A stretch of 64,000 nucleotides of DNA from Armatimonadota bacterium (GCA_018268255.1 JAFDWX010000007.1:195900-259899); one strand, 5' to 3'. Positions 45,657 through 55,190 are shown, numbered from the stretch's first letter. Notes: generated from the letters alone by a model not told the origin. Translations and numbers: made by a program.

Positions 45657-47627
45657 ATGATGAATATAGACTCTCAATTGCCGGCAATTCAAAGATGCTT
45701 GGCACTCAGCTTACTGGCCATTCTTGGGGGATCAGCATCCGCTCAAACCAGCGTGACGATCAACCAAAGCTCAGCGTGGGCAGAAGTTGACCAACCATAT
45801 ATCACGGTTTCCAGGGCCGACGGGAATGGCGCAGTTACCTATCCCATTTCGAGCGACCATCCTGAGGCACTCAATTTGCCGGAGTCCATCTCATTTGCCA
45901 ATGGTGAAACGAGTAAGTATTTTTATCTCAGCACCAAGGCTGTCACAAATGACGTTCCCACCACGATTACTGTGGGATCTAAAAATGTTGCCTTGAATGT
46001 CAAGTGCGTATTCGTCACTTCGACTCAATCAAGCACCCTAACTCCGGTGGGCGGATCGAACAAACCCTATCAATTTGTGTATCTTCCATGCGGAGGCAAA
46101 TCCGGCGGATTCAACGTGGCTCTGGTCAGCACCAATCCGGCAGTGATTGGTGTTCCTTCATCGGTCCTCATCAGCCAAGGAACAAACTACAACTACTTTT
46201 ACTTCGACACTTTCGAAGTTCCGGTGGATACACCTGTGAGCATTAATGCGATTCTCAACGGGCACACTACCTCTACTGAGTACACTGTCAAACCTATATT
46301 CACGGAGCCTCTCTCGCTGAACATGACCACCATCGTTGGCGGCAGCGCTGCAAACCCGTACTTCCACGCTTATCTAAACGCTGGCCCCGTTTCTGAATAT
46401 GTAATCAACTTGACAAGCTCTGACACCAGCTATGTTCAAGTGCCGGCTCAACTAAAAATCGCACCTGGCGCATCGAATAACTATACTTACTTTACTACCT
46501 CTCCAGTGACCAAGGATAAGCTGATTACCATTACTGGAAAGTCGCAGTTCCTGGGTGCTAACGCTCCGGAGCGAAAAGCACAGATATTGGTCAAAGCGAA
46601 CACCACGACTCTGGACAGTTCCAGGATGTCGTACTATGGTGGAACTACTTCCGATCCATTTCACTACGTCCGCTTTTTAGCATCTCTCGGAGCCACGTAC
46701 AACGTTCCACTTACATCTTCTGATCCTGCCGTAATAGGTGTTCCTTCAACGGTTGCAGTCAGCGCAGGTACAAACGCCAACTACTTCTATTCCACAAGTT
46801 ATTTGACCCCAGTGGACAAAGTTGTTACTTTGACAGCCAACTATTTCGGCAACATTGGAACTGTGCAACTCTTCATAAAGGCCAACAAAATCATTGACCT
46901 CCAACATTCCCCTGGGTTTGTTCAAGGAGGTCAAGGTTCACCGTATGCTTATGCCGTGTTGGCAGACGGAGCTCCCAAAGGTGGTGCGAATGTTGCGCTT
47001 ACTTCATCAAACCCCACAATATTGCAAGTCCCTGCGAGCGTTAACATCGGAGCCGGATCGAGCAACAACTACTACTATTTCACAACTTCCGCAGTAACCC
47101 AGGTTCACTACCCACGAGTCACAGCCACGTTCAATCAAAACTCGTACACCGAACCTTACGCTGTACTTCCTCCTGCCTATAATGATGTTTCGGGCATCGT
47201 CTCCTACGGTGGATTGGAAGATCAGATGGCTGGACCTCGGAGCGTGGATATTGATCTTCGCGATCCCAGCACGCATAACGTCATCAGCACGTTCCACGAT
47301 GTACCAGTCGCGGACGACGGAACCTATGTTCTGGATGTGCCGAGCGGAACCTACGAACTTTCCATGAAAGTGGGAACGTGGCTTCGGCGGACCGTTACAA
47401 ACATCACCTCCTCAGGGGTCTACAAAAACTTTGACCTGATCAACGGAGATGTCGATGATGATAATGGCGTGACGGTCTTTGACTATTTGGCCCTCTCGGA
47501 TGCCTTTGACAGCTCGGAAGGAAGCCCCAATTGGAATCCAAGAGCAGATCTGGATCTCGATGGGTTGGTCACGGTCTTCGACTATCTGATTCTGAGTGAT
47601 TCCTTCGACACCTACGGCGACGAGTAA
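45657..47627 (+). CDS. Secreted beta-sandwich repeat protein with dockerin tail (A)
   Basis: About 656 aa. A signal peptide ends near ASAQ. About five beta-sandwich repeats of roughly 95 aa follow, each with a core like SSNPTILQVPASVNIGAG followed by aromatic YYYFTTS. Then come a carboxypeptidase-regulatory-like beta domain (SGIVSYGG to KVGTWLRR) and a C-terminal type I dockerin with two EF-like loops (GDVDDDNGVTVFDYLALSDAF and DLDLDGLVTVFDYLILSDSF). No catalytic domain is seen. The ATG at 45657 has GGAGGAA upstream. It is a tandem paralogue of the next gene. Likely a cell-surface structural or adhesive protein (inference). Confidence 0.87.
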   Translation: MMNIDSQLPAIQRCLALSLLAILGGSASAQTSVTINQSSAWAEVDQPYITVSRADGNGAVTYPISSDHPEALNLPESISFANGETSKYFYLSTKAVTNDVPTTITVGSKNVALNVKCVFVTSTQSSTLTPVGGSNKPYQFVYLPCGGKSGGFNVALVSTNPAVIGVPSSVLISQGTNYNYFYFDTFEVPVDTPVSINAILNGHTTSTEYTVKPIFTEPLSLNMTTIVGGSAANPYFHAYLNAGPVSEYVINLTSSDTSYVQVPAQLKIAPGASNNYTYFTTSPVTKDKLITITGKSQFLGANAPERKAQILVKANTTTLDSSRMSYYGGTTSDPFHYVRFLASLGATYNVPLTSSDPAVIGVPSTVAVSAGTNANYFYSTSYLTPVDKVVTLTANYFGNIGTVQLFIKANKIIDLQHSPGFVQGGQGSPYAYAVLADGAPKGGANVALTSSNPTILQVPASVNIGAGSSNNYYYFTTSAVTQVHYPRVTATFNQNSYTEPYAVLPPAYNDVSGIVSYGGLEDQMAGPRSVDIDLRDPSTHNVISTFHDVPVADDGTYVLDVPSGTYELSMKVGTWLRRTVTNITSSGVYKNFDLINGDVDDDNGVTVFDYLALSDAFDSSEGSPNWNPRADLDLDGLVTVFDYLILSDSFDTYGDE

Positions 47628-47650
47628 ATTCTCGTGTGATCGGAGAGCAA

Positions 47651-47680
47651 GTCTGGGCACTCCCACTGGGGTGCCCAGAC
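47651..47680 (+). terminator. Terminator-like hairpin after dockerin gene A
   Basis: A perfect 10-bp stem (47651-47660 against 47671-47680) with a 10-nt loop is followed by a moderately T-rich stretch. It lies 24 nt past the stop. Confidence 0.6.
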
Positions 47681-47801
47681 TGTCTATATGCACTCAGTCT
47701 TGACTTCAGGCTCGTACATTTGCGGGAGTTTGTAGGCTAAACTGGTTTTGTTTAGTACAATGCGTTTAGATTTAGACCAATCCATGGTCGGGGGGAAATC
47801 T

Positions 47802-49772
47802 ATGAAACTATCTCGAAATTCGCTGCTTAAGAGTCCAAGGACGCTGGTGCTCAGCGGAATAATCGCGTCACTTGGCACCGGAGCACTGGCTCAATCGAAT
47901 GTCACCATCAACCAAGCACAAGGGTGGGCCGAAGTAGATCGACCTTATATCACGGTCAGCCGCGCAAGTGGATCCGGAGCGGAGACCTTTCCAATCTCCA
48001 CCAACCACCCAGAGGCATTGACCCTTCCCGCTTCAATCTCGTTTAGCACCGGCGAGACCAGCAAGTACTTCTATTTCGACTCGAAGGCTGTGACCGACGA
48101 TCTGCCCACAACCATTACGGTCGGGTCAAAATCCGTGGCGTTTACGGTCAAATGCGTCTTTGTTACTACAACGAGTACGAACACCGATATTCCCATTGGA
48201 GGCGGCACGAGACCTTACCAATACATTTACCTTCCATGCAATGCAAAACCTGGCGGCTTTGAAGTGATGCTGAGCAGCACCAACCCGTCCGTGATATCGC
48301 TCCCAGCCTCCGCAACTATCCAAGGGTCGAGTCAGACCTATTTTTACCTTGATACTTTCGAGGTGGGACAAGATACCAATGTCACGATCAATGCACTACT
48401 CAACGGACACGTGACTCCAAGAACCTACACTGTAAAGCCTATTTTTGTTTCCCCGCTCAACCCAAGCGTAACACAGTGCTTTGGAGGCGACAGTACCGAT
48501 CCGTACGTTTACGCGTACCTCGCGACAGGTCCAAGGGATCCGTACTCACTCAAGTTAGCCTCAAGCAACCCGAGTGTGCTCGCCGTCCCCGATAAGCTGG
48601 ACTTTACGGCAGGAGGAACAAGCCGTTATTTCTACTTCGTTACGAGTCCCGTCTCCAGCCCAACGCTTGTGACGGTATCCGCCAAATCGGCGTTTCTCGG
48701 CGCTAACGCTCCGGAAAAAACGTGCCAAATTTTGGTGAAACCCAATGCTCCAACCTTGGCCACTTCCCAGACGTCCCTCTACGGCGGTGCGACCAGTAAG
48801 GCCTACCACTATCTGACCTTCCAATCAGGATTGAGGAATGCCACGGCAGTCCCGATCTCCTCTGATTTACCCAATGTTCTCAGCGTCCCTGCGACGGTCA
48901 ACATCGGGGCCGGAGGCACGGCCAACTACGTCTATAGCACGAGCTACCCGACGAACCGAGACGAGGTTGTGACGCTCACAGCCAATTACTACGGAAATAT
49001 CGCCAAGGTAAAGGTGTTGGTCAAGGCAAATCGGGTCATCGATAACACGTTCTCTCCTGCGTACGCGACGGGTGGACAGGGAAGCCCCTACACTTACTTT
49101 GTCTTGGGTGCTCCTGCACCAGCAGGTGGAGCTGATCTCGAGATTAGCTCATCAGACCCATCGGTGCTTCAAATACCATCCACGCTCACCATTGGGGCTA
49201 ATAGCACCCAAAACTATCGGTACTTCACAACGAGCGCAGTGACAAGAGTCCGATATCCGAGAATCATTTCGACGTGGAATGGGCGCACGTATCAGGAAGC
49301 CTTCGCTGTTCTCAACCCAGGATACAACGATGTTTCAGGCGTGATCTCCTACGGCGGATTGCAGAGCCTCGCCGATGGACCGAGAACGGTCGACATCGAG
49401 CTGAGGACTCCCAACACCACGAACGTAGTGCAGACATTCACTAATGTGCCAGTGGATGACGATGGAGCCTATTCCATCGATATGCCAGCAGGGACGTACG
49501 ACATGTCGATCAAAGTTGGCACGTGGCTTCGAAAGACTCTTGAAGATGTACCGGCGTTTGCAGTGTACAAAAACTTCGATCTCATCAACGGAGACGTGGA
49601 TGACGACAACTCCGTTTCTGTCTTCGATTACCTGGAACTCTCCAATGCGTTCGACACAGCAGAAGGCGATCCAAACTGGAATCCTCGCGCTGATCTCGAT
49701 TTGGATGGAATCGTGAGCGTGTTCGACTATCTCATTCTGAGTGACGCCTTCGACACCTACGGCGACGAGTAA
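47802..49772 (+). CDS. Secreted beta-sandwich repeat protein with dockerin tail (B)
   Basis: About 656 aa, paralogous along its whole length to the preceding gene: signal peptide ending ALAQ, about five beta-sandwich repeats, a regulatory-like beta domain and a type I dockerin whose final residues (FDTYGDE) are identical. The ATG at 47802 has GGGGGGAAA upstream; a longer frame from 47748 is rejected because it would bury the signal peptide. The pair probably arose by tandem duplication. The dockerin suggests docking to a cohesin, but none is encoded here. Confidence 0.87.
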   Translation: MKLSRNSLLKSPRTLVLSGIIASLGTGALAQSNVTINQAQGWAEVDRPYITVSRASGSGAETFPISTNHPEALTLPASISFSTGETSKYFYFDSKAVTDDLPTTITVGSKSVAFTVKCVFVTTTSTNTDIPIGGGTRPYQYIYLPCNAKPGGFEVMLSSTNPSVISLPASATIQGSSQTYFYLDTFEVGQDTNVTINALLNGHVTPRTYTVKPIFVSPLNPSVTQCFGGDSTDPYVYAYLATGPRDPYSLKLASSNPSVLAVPDKLDFTAGGTSRYFYFVTSPVSSPTLVTVSAKSAFLGANAPEKTCQILVKPNAPTLATSQTSLYGGATSKAYHYLTFQSGLRNATAVPISSDLPNVLSVPATVNIGAGGTANYVYSTSYPTNRDEVVTLTANYYGNIAKVKVLVKANRVIDNTFSPAYATGGQGSPYTYFVLGAPAPAGGADLEISSSDPSVLQIPSTLTIGANSTQNYRYFTTSAVTRVRYPRIISTWNGRTYQEAFAVLNPGYNDVSGVISYGGLQSLADGPRTVDIELRTPNTTNVVQTFTNVPVDDDGAYSIDMPAGTYDMSIKVGTWLRKTLEDVPAFAVYKNFDLINGDVDDDNSVSVFDYLELSNAFDTAEGDPNWNPRADLDLDGIVSVFDYLILSDAFDTYGDE

Positions 49773-49793
49773 TCCGTCTGTGGACGGACAAAA

Positions 49794-49823
49794 CGGCGGC
49801 CGGTCTGTAAGGACCGGCCGCCG
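49794..49823. terminator. Bidirectional terminator between dockerin gene B and serC
   Basis: A perfect 12-bp GC-rich stem (49794-49805 against 49812-49823) has a 6-nt loop. On the minus strand it is followed by TTTTGTCC, suiting serC; on the plus strand by CTATTATTC. Confidence 0.85.
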
Positions 49824-49840
49824 CTATTATTCTCTGGCCC

Positions 49841-50935
49841 TCAGCCGTTTTTGGCAGCAAACGCCTTCATAAACTCTGCGAGTTTTTCGCACCCCTCAAG
49901 CGGCATGGAGTTATAGGTGCTGGCTCGACATCCGCCCACCGAGCGGTGTCCTTTGAGCTCGACCATGCCCTCTGCCTTGGCTTCAGAAATGAAGGTGGCA
50001 GTGAGTTCGTCGCTGGGGAGGGTGAACGTAATGTTCATCAGGCTACGGCAATTTGGTTCTGCGTGTGGCTTGAAGAACCCGTTACTTGAGTCGATCGCGT
50101 TGTAGACCACGCCTGCCTTCTTTTCGTTTACAGCATGCATGGCTTTCAGGCCACCTTTTGCCAACAAGTGCTTGTAAACCAGGCCGCAGATATAGATGGT
50201 CCAGCAAGGCGGAGTGTTGTACATCGACCCGTTTTCGCTCTGAAGCCGATAGTCCAGCATCGGATGCGTTTTCTCAGGTGCCTTGGCGAGGAAGTCTTCT
50301 CGCACGACCACCAGCGCAACTCCGGCAGGACCCATGTTCTTTTGCGCTCCTGCATAGATCAACGCGTACTTGGAAACGTCCAAAGGTCTACTCAAGATAT
50401 TGCTGGACATATCGCAGACCACAGGAACGGGCAGATTAGGATCTTCTTTGAATTCCACGCCTTGGATGGTTTCGTTACTGGTGAAGTGGACGTACGCAGC
50501 TCCAGCGGTCAAGTTAAGGCCGCCAAATTCTGGAACTCGGTTGTAGTTCGTATCTTTGGCATCGAAAATCTTTGCCGCGGTACCCACCATGTTCGCCGCC
50601 TCGATCGCCTTTTTGCCCCAAGTTCCGGTAACAACGTAGTCTGCGGTCTGGCCCGAGCCCAGAAACGACATGGGGATCATCGAGAACTGGAGCGAGGCGC
50701 CTCCCTGCAAAAAGAGAACCTTATATCCTTCGGGAATGCCCATCAAGGATCGCAGATCGGCTTCCGCTTCATTAATAATTTGTTCATAGGCTTTCGAGCG
50801 GTGGCTCATTTCCATCACGCTCATGCCCGTGCCCCTGTAATTGAGCAGATCTTCCTTGGCTTGTTCCAGCACCTCTACCGGAAGAGTTCCGGGACCGGCT
50901 GAGAAATTGAAAATGCGACCATGAGGCTGTGCCAT
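49841..50935 (-). CDS. serC: Phosphoserine aminotransferase
   Basis: SerC makes phosphoserine from phosphohydroxypyruvate (and serves the PLP pathway) using PLP. About 364 aa. N-terminal IFNFSAGPGTLP, the MSHRS phosphate-binding segment, and the PLP lysine in YAGAQKNMGPAG are all present, as is RSLMNITF near the C-terminus. ATG 50935 is chosen because a TAGAAT box ends 6 nt upstream; a TTG at 50941 is the alternative. It converges on dockerin gene B with a shared terminator. Confidence 0.96.
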   Translation of the reverse strand: MAQPHGRIFNFSAGPGTLPVEVLEQAKEDLLNYRGTGMSVMEMSHRSKAYEQIINEAEADLRSLMGIPEGYKVLFLQGGASLQFSMIPMSFLGSGQTADYVVTGTWGKKAIEAANMVGTAAKIFDAKDTNYNRVPEFGGLNLTAGAAYVHFTSNETIQGVEFKEDPNLPVPVVCDMSSNILSRPLDVSKYALIYAGAQKNMGPAGVALVVVREDFLAKAPEKTHPMLDYRLQSENGSMYNTPPCWTIYICGLVYKHLLAKGGLKAMHAVNEKKAGVVYNAIDSSNGFFKPHAEPNCRSLMNITFTLPSDELTATFISEAKAEGMVELKGHRSVGGCRASTYNSMPLEGCEKLAEFMKAFAAKNG

Positions 50936-50941
50936 ATCCAA

Positions 50942-50947
50942 ATTCTA
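50942..50947 (-). promoter_or_regulatory. Putative leaderless -10 box of serC
   Basis: TAGAAT (5 of 6 consensus) on the minus strand is followed by 6 nt and the ATG. No -35 consensus is apparent. Confidence 0.45.
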
Positions 50948-50986
50948 CCGGTGGCACGTTTCGGACTGCCGTCCGAAAAAAGGGGG

Positions 50987-51072
50987 TGGTGCGCGGGACT
51001 GGACTCGAACCAGCATGCCTTGTGGGCGCTACCACCTCAAGGTAGTGCGTCTACCAATTTCGCCACCCGCGC
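50987..51072 (-). tRNA. tRNA-Leu (anticodon GAG)
   Basis: An 86-nt cloverleaf with CCA encoded. The acceptor stem GCGCGGG pairs with CCCGCGC; the D-arm region includes AAATTGGTAGACGC; the anticodon stem CTACC/GGTAG holds loop TTGAGGT with anticodon GAG; a long variable arm marks it as class II; and the T-arm reads GCTGG TTCGAGT CCAG(T)-type. All features fit tRNA-Leu decoding CUC and CUU. Confidence 0.96.
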
Positions 51073-51081
51073 GCGAGCCTT

Positions 51082-51087
51082 ATTATA
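51082..51087 (-). promoter_or_regulatory. -10 box of the tRNA-Leu promoter
   Basis: A perfect TATAAT on the minus strand ends 9 nt before the mature tRNA 5' end. The -35 region is weak (TTGAAT at 20-nt spacing). Confidence 0.6.
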
Positions 51088-51123
51088 CCAACTGTAATCG
51101 GGCGAGAATTCAATCGATTCCAT

Positions 51124-51129
51124 TACACT
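51124..51129 (+). promoter_or_regulatory. Putative leaderless -10 box of the GH2 gene
   Basis: TACACT is followed by 6 nt and the ATG at 51136. There is no ribosome site and no -35 consensus. Confidence 0.4.
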
Positions 51130-51135
51130 TGGTGC

Positions 51136-53355
51136 ATGAGCGTGACCACCATCCTGCTCGCCACTGCAATCATGTCCAGCCTAGCCATACCTCGACCCGA
51201 GCATCCTCGGCCCGATTTTGAACGTTCCGAGTGGCTCAATCTCAATGGATCATGGGATTTTGCCGAAACCAACGACAACGCCAAAGTGTTTACCGCAGGC
51301 GATAATTTCCCCGACAAAATCGTCGTTCCGTTCTGCCGAGAGAGCAAGCTGAGCGGATTGGCCCGAACAGGGTTCGTGACGAATGTGTGGTATCGCCGCA
51401 CCTTCGAGCGTCCGGTCAACTGGAAAGCCGAGCGCACGCTTCTCCACTTCGGAGCTTGCGATTGGCGCACCAGAGTTTGGGTCAACGGACAGTATCTAGG
51501 TGAACATCGCGGAGGATCAGCTTCGTTCGATTTCGAGGTCACCGACGCTTTGGTTTCTGGTGAAAATACGGTCGTCGTCCACGCGTATGACGACACTCGG
51601 AGCGGACTCCAGGAAACTGGAAAGCAAGCGCACAGCCTCAAAAGCCAGGGAATCATGTACACCCGGACAACGGGAATCTGGCAAACGGTTTGGTTGGAAG
51701 GAGTGGGCAGGAGCTATATCAAGGACCTCAACATCGTCCCTGATTTGGCGAATTCCCGATTCCTGGTGCAAAGTGAAGTCGACAGTAAGGAACCGGGGTG
51801 TGAACTGACCCTGGATCTCAAGGACGGCGGGAAAACGGTTGCCAGCGTCACCGGAAAAGCAGAATGGCGCCAAGGGCGATTTGTGATTCCCATTAAGGAT
51901 CCCAAACTTTGGGCGCCGGAGCACCCGTTTCTGTACGATGTTACGGCGACTCTCAAGCAAGAAGGCAAGGTTGTAGATACCCTTCACAGCTACACTGGAA
52001 TGCGGGAAATCCGACTTCAGGGCAACCATATCCTCCTGAATGGAAAGCCGATCTTCATGCGGATGGTCTTGGACCAGGGCTTTTACCCGGATGGAGTTTG
52101 GACAGCTCCGACCGAGGAAGCACTGAAAAAAGACATCGAGCTTTCGATGGCCTGTGGGTTCAACGGAGCTCGGCTCCACCAAAAGGTGTTCGAGCCGAGA
52201 TTCCTCTACTGGGCCGACAAATTGGGCTACATGTGCTGGGGCGAATCACCCAACTACGGGATGAACCATAACGACGCGCGTGGTGAGCGTCCCATGATGG
52301 AGGAGTGGGTCCAAGTGGTTCGGCGTGACCGCAACCACCCGGCTATCATCGGGTGGTGTCCCTTTAACGAGACTCCTACCGAAGCTATTCCTCTGCTCAT
52401 TTCCGTGATGGATATGACCCGAGCCATCGACCCAACGCGCCCTATTGTGGACACCAGTGGCTATATCCATGGCCATCCCCATGAAGAGATCACGGACGCG
52501 CACGATTACGACCAAAACCCCGAGACCTTTGCCAAGAGGTGGCAATCGCTTGGAGTTTCGGAGTTGCCAAGCCGATACCCCGGAAGCCTCCGCACGGACC
52601 TCCCGTTCTTCGTCAGCGAATACGGCGGCATCGGGTGGAGCGTAAAAGAAGGCGGTTGGGGCTATGGGAACAATCCCAAGACTTTGGAGGATTGGTACAC
52701 CCGATACAGCGGCCTGACACAAGCGATCTTGGACTCTCCGGGGTTGTGCGGCTTCGTCTATACCCAGCTGACCGACGTGGAGCAAGAGCAAAATGGTTTG
52801 TTCCAATTCGACAGGACGCCGAAGTTCGACTTGAAGAAGATCCACAAGATCAATACAGGGAAAGCGAAGAACCTAACCGCCCCTGACCTAAAGCCGGCCG
52901 CAAGCTGGAACCTCCTTCTTCCTGGCAGACCCGATGGGCATCCGACATGGCGCTACACCTTTAACAAGCCTGCTGACGACTGGGAAAAGCCCGACTTCAG
53001 CGTAGCCGGATGGAGTGAAGGCAAATCAGGTTTCGGCACCCGTCCTGAGTTTGCTCAGTTGGTGGGGACATCATGGACGACCAGCGATATTTGGCTGCGC
53101 CGCGAGTTCGACTACGATGGCGCGGACTGGAAAGACGCCCTGCTCGCTATCTTCTTCGATAACGCAACCGAGGTCTACTTGAACGGAAAGCTGTTGTGGC
53201 AATCCGCGGCAAAGGCGTGGAGCGATGGCTACGAGGGCCACGATATCACCAAGACTCTCAAAGCCAATCTCAAGAAGGGCAAAAACACCTTGGCCGCCCA
53301 TGTCCACCAAGATGAGGGTGGACAGTTCTTCGACATGGCGATCCTAACTCGCTAG
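51136..53355 (+). CDS. Glycoside hydrolase family 2 enzyme
   Basis: 739 aa with a hydrophobic N-terminus that may be a signal peptide. A sugar-binding jelly-roll (about 25-190), an Ig-like domain (195-290) and a TIM barrel (295-600) follow the GH2 plan. The acid/base Glu412 lies in GWCPFNETPT and the nucleophile Glu495 in FFVSEYGG. A C-terminal galactose-binding-like domain (about 610-739) is extra. Substrate could be beta-galactoside, glucuronide or mannoside. It converges on the UDG gene; the two stops overlap within one CTAG. Confidence 0.92.
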   Translation: MSVTTILLATAIMSSLAIPRPEHPRPDFERSEWLNLNGSWDFAETNDNAKVFTAGDNFPDKIVVPFCRESKLSGLARTGFVTNVWYRRTFERPVNWKAERTLLHFGACDWRTRVWVNGQYLGEHRGGSASFDFEVTDALVSGENTVVVHAYDDTRSGLQETGKQAHSLKSQGIMYTRTTGIWQTVWLEGVGRSYIKDLNIVPDLANSRFLVQSEVDSKEPGCELTLDLKDGGKTVASVTGKAEWRQGRFVIPIKDPKLWAPEHPFLYDVTATLKQEGKVVDTLHSYTGMREIRLQGNHILLNGKPIFMRMVLDQGFYPDGVWTAPTEEALKKDIELSMACGFNGARLHQKVFEPRFLYWADKLGYMCWGESPNYGMNHNDARGERPMMEEWVQVVRRDRNHPAIIGWCPFNETPTEAIPLLISVMDMTRAIDPTRPIVDTSGYIHGHPHEEITDAHDYDQNPETFAKRWQSLGVSELPSRYPGSLRTDLPFFVSEYGGIGWSVKEGGWGYGNNPKTLEDWYTRYSGLTQAILDSPGLCGFVYTQLTDVEQEQNGLFQFDRTPKFDLKKIHKINTGKAKNLTAPDLKPAASWNLLLPGRPDGHPTWRYTFNKPADDWEKPDFSVAGWSEGKSGFGTRPEFAQLVGTSWTTSDIWLRREFDYDGADWKDALLAIFFDNATEVYLNGKLLWQSAAKAWSDGYEGHDITKTLKANLKKGKNTLAAHVHQDEGGQFFDMAILTR

Positions 53356-54005
53356 AATTCAAGTGTCGATTGGAGTTCCTGGGACAAGTTTTCTTGTTCC
53401 AGGAGCTTTTGCGCTGCGGCCCAGGCTCTTTGGATGTCTTGGACCAATAGCGAGAATCCTCCATCGTTGGTAGCGGACTGCTGGCGAAGAATGTAGGCTG
53501 GGTGGAGTGTCGCTATCGCGGTTTTGGCAAACTCGCAAGGCTGATATTTTCCCCGTTCCTTCGTGATCTGGAAATTCCTGCGGATGAGGTTCTTCGCACT
53601 GGGCGCACCGATGCATAAAATGACCCTCGGTTTGATGAGGTCGAGTTGAGGCACCAGCCACTGCCGACAGGTGATCGTCTCTTCGTCCGTTGGCGGCCGA
53701 TTGTACGGTTTGCCCTCGCGCCAATCGCACGCTCGGCACTTCACCGTATTGCAGATATACACGTGGTTCCGGCTCAAGCCTGCTTCCAGAAGCGCTTTGT
53801 CAAGAAGTTGCCCCGCACGCCCGACAAAGGGTCTTCCGGTCTTGTCTTCCTGATCTCCTGGCCCTTCTCCAACCAGCACGAGCGGCGAGCGCGGATTGCC
53901 TTCGCCAAATACGACATTGGTCCTCTTTTCCGAGAGATCGCAGGCTGTGCAGACCATTGCCCGCTGCTTGAGGTTGTCGAGCTGAACCACTGATTCATCA
54001 GTCAT
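53352..54005 (-). CDS. Family 4 uracil-DNA glycosylase
   Basis: This removes uracil from DNA; family 4 enzymes carry a 4Fe-4S cluster. Motif I is VGEGPGDQEDKTGRPFVGRAG and motif II is LHPAYILR. Cluster cysteines are visible in CTACDL, VKCRAC and TCRQWL. ATG 54005 is preferred over the upstream start at 54032, which runs into the HIT gene. Length is about 217 aa, normal for the family. It follows the HIT gene by 14 nt. Confidence 0.94.
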   Translation of the reverse strand: MTDESVVQLDNLKQRAMVCTACDLSEKRTNVVFGEGNPRSPLVLVGEGPGDQEDKTGRPFVGRAGQLLDKALLEAGLSRNHVYICNTVKCRACDWREGKPYNRPPTDEETITCRQWLVPQLDLIKPRVILCIGAPSAKNLIRRNFQITKERGKYQPCEFAKTAIATLHPAYILRQQSATNDGGFSLLVQDIQRAWAAAQKLLEQENLSQELQSTLEF

Positions 54006-54019
54006 GGGACTTACCGAAT

Positions 54020-54514
54020 CTAGTCTGAACAACTCAGGACGATCTCCAACAGTCGATCATAGCTGTCCTCCAAGGACTGCGGCATCACCCGGACATTGCC
54101 CACGGAGGTCATGAAGTTGGTATCGCCAGACCACCGCGGCACGATATGCCAATGAACATGGTCCGGAATTCCAGCGCCGCCAGCGGACCCCAGGTTCACA
54201 CCGATGTTGAAACCCTGTGGATGGTACGCCTCGGTGATCCAAGTCACCGCCTTGACCACCAGTTGGTTGATTTCGAGCAGTTCTTCTTCGTTAAGCTCTC
54301 TCAGATCGGCAGTATGCCGATACGGCGCAACCATCAGGTGACCGTTGGTATACGGAAACCGATTAAGCATGATGAAGGCCGTCTTCCCTCGATAGAGGAT
54401 CAGATTCTCCCGGTCACTATCCTGTGCCGGGAGCTCCACGAAGATGCACCCGTTGGCTTTCACCGAAGATTCGATGTACTGCAGTCTCCAAGGTGCCCAA
54501 AGCTGCTCTGCCAT
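54020..54514 (-). CDS. HIT-family nucleotide hydrolase/phosphorylase
   Basis: 164 aa. The histidine triad HVHWHIVPRW is near the C-terminus. The N-terminal LWAPWRLQYI is typical of the bacterial/actinobacterial AP4A-phosphorylase-like branch. It should act on dinucleoside polyphosphates or related nucleotides. It lies 6 nt downstream of the ANTAR regulator gene and just upstream of the UDG gene, so the three probably form one operon. Confidence 0.92.
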   Translation of the reverse strand: MAEQLWAPWRLQYIESSVKANGCIFVELPAQDSDRENLILYRGKTAFIMLNRFPYTNGHLMVAPYRHTADLRELNEEELLEINQLVVKAVTWITEAYHPQGFNIGVNLGSAGGAGIPDHVHWHIVPRWSGDTNFMTSVGNVRVMPQSLEDSYDRLLEIVLSCSD

Positions 54515-54520
54515 TTTGAA

Positions 54521-55096
54521 TCAAACGCTTTTGGCCAAGATGATCGCTTCGGCAACCTCGCGCATGGACTTCCGAGCGTTCATAGACTGGATTTGGATTC
54601 GTCGGTAAGCCTCGGACTCGTTGATCGAGTGCTCTTCCATTAAAATGCCTTTCGCACGGTCGATCAACTTGCGAGCCTCCAACCGCTGCTCCAAGTTATC
54701 AATCTCCTTGGTGAGCTGTTGGTTCTGGTCGAATCGGCTGCGAGCCACCTCCACGGCTGGAGGCAGATCGCTTGGCTTAAATGGCTTAACCAGGTAACCA
54801 AAGACACCGGCATCCTTGGCGCGATCGATCAATTCACGATCGCTGTAGGCAGTGAGAAGGACCACGGGAGCGATGCCTTCCGAAATAACGATCGAAGCCG
54901 CATCGATGCCGTCTTGAACAGGCATCTTTACGTCAAAAACGCAAACGTCGGGTTGCACGTCTCGTGCAAGCTGGACTGCCTGCTGTCCGTCCCCAGCTTC
55001 CCCCACAACTTCATAATCCAGACTTTCCAGCATCTGCTTAAGGTCAAGCAAGATGATCGGATCGTCATCGGCAATGAGAATTCTTGTACTGGCCAT
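54521..55096 (-). CDS. Response regulator with ANTAR RNA-binding domain
   Basis: 191 aa. An N-terminal receiver has acidic DDD near residue 11, the phospho-acceptor Asp in VCVFDVKMPVQDG, and Lys in LVKPF. The C-terminal ANTAR domain (about 130-190) includes RKLIDRAKGILMEEHSINESEAYRRIQ. ANTAR regulators bind paired RNA hairpins and prevent termination. No histidine kinase adjoins it. It heads a likely operon with the HIT and UDG genes. Confidence 0.94.
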   Translation of the reverse strand: MASTRILIADDDPIILLDLKQMLESLDYEVVGEAGDGQQAVQLARDVQPDVCVFDVKMPVQDGIDAASIVISEGIAPVVLLTAYSDRELIDRAKDAGVFGYLVKPFKPSDLPPAVEVARSRFDQNQQLTKEIDNLEQRLEARKLIDRAKGILMEEHSINESEAYRRIQIQSMNARKSMREVAEAIILAKSV

Positions 55097-55190
55097 ATGA
55101 TTTGTTACTACGATTGGCCTTGCGGACCCCGTTGGCCCAAGGAAACGCTATCTATGGTTATACCCGTCGGGTGTCGGGTTCCTGATCCGA

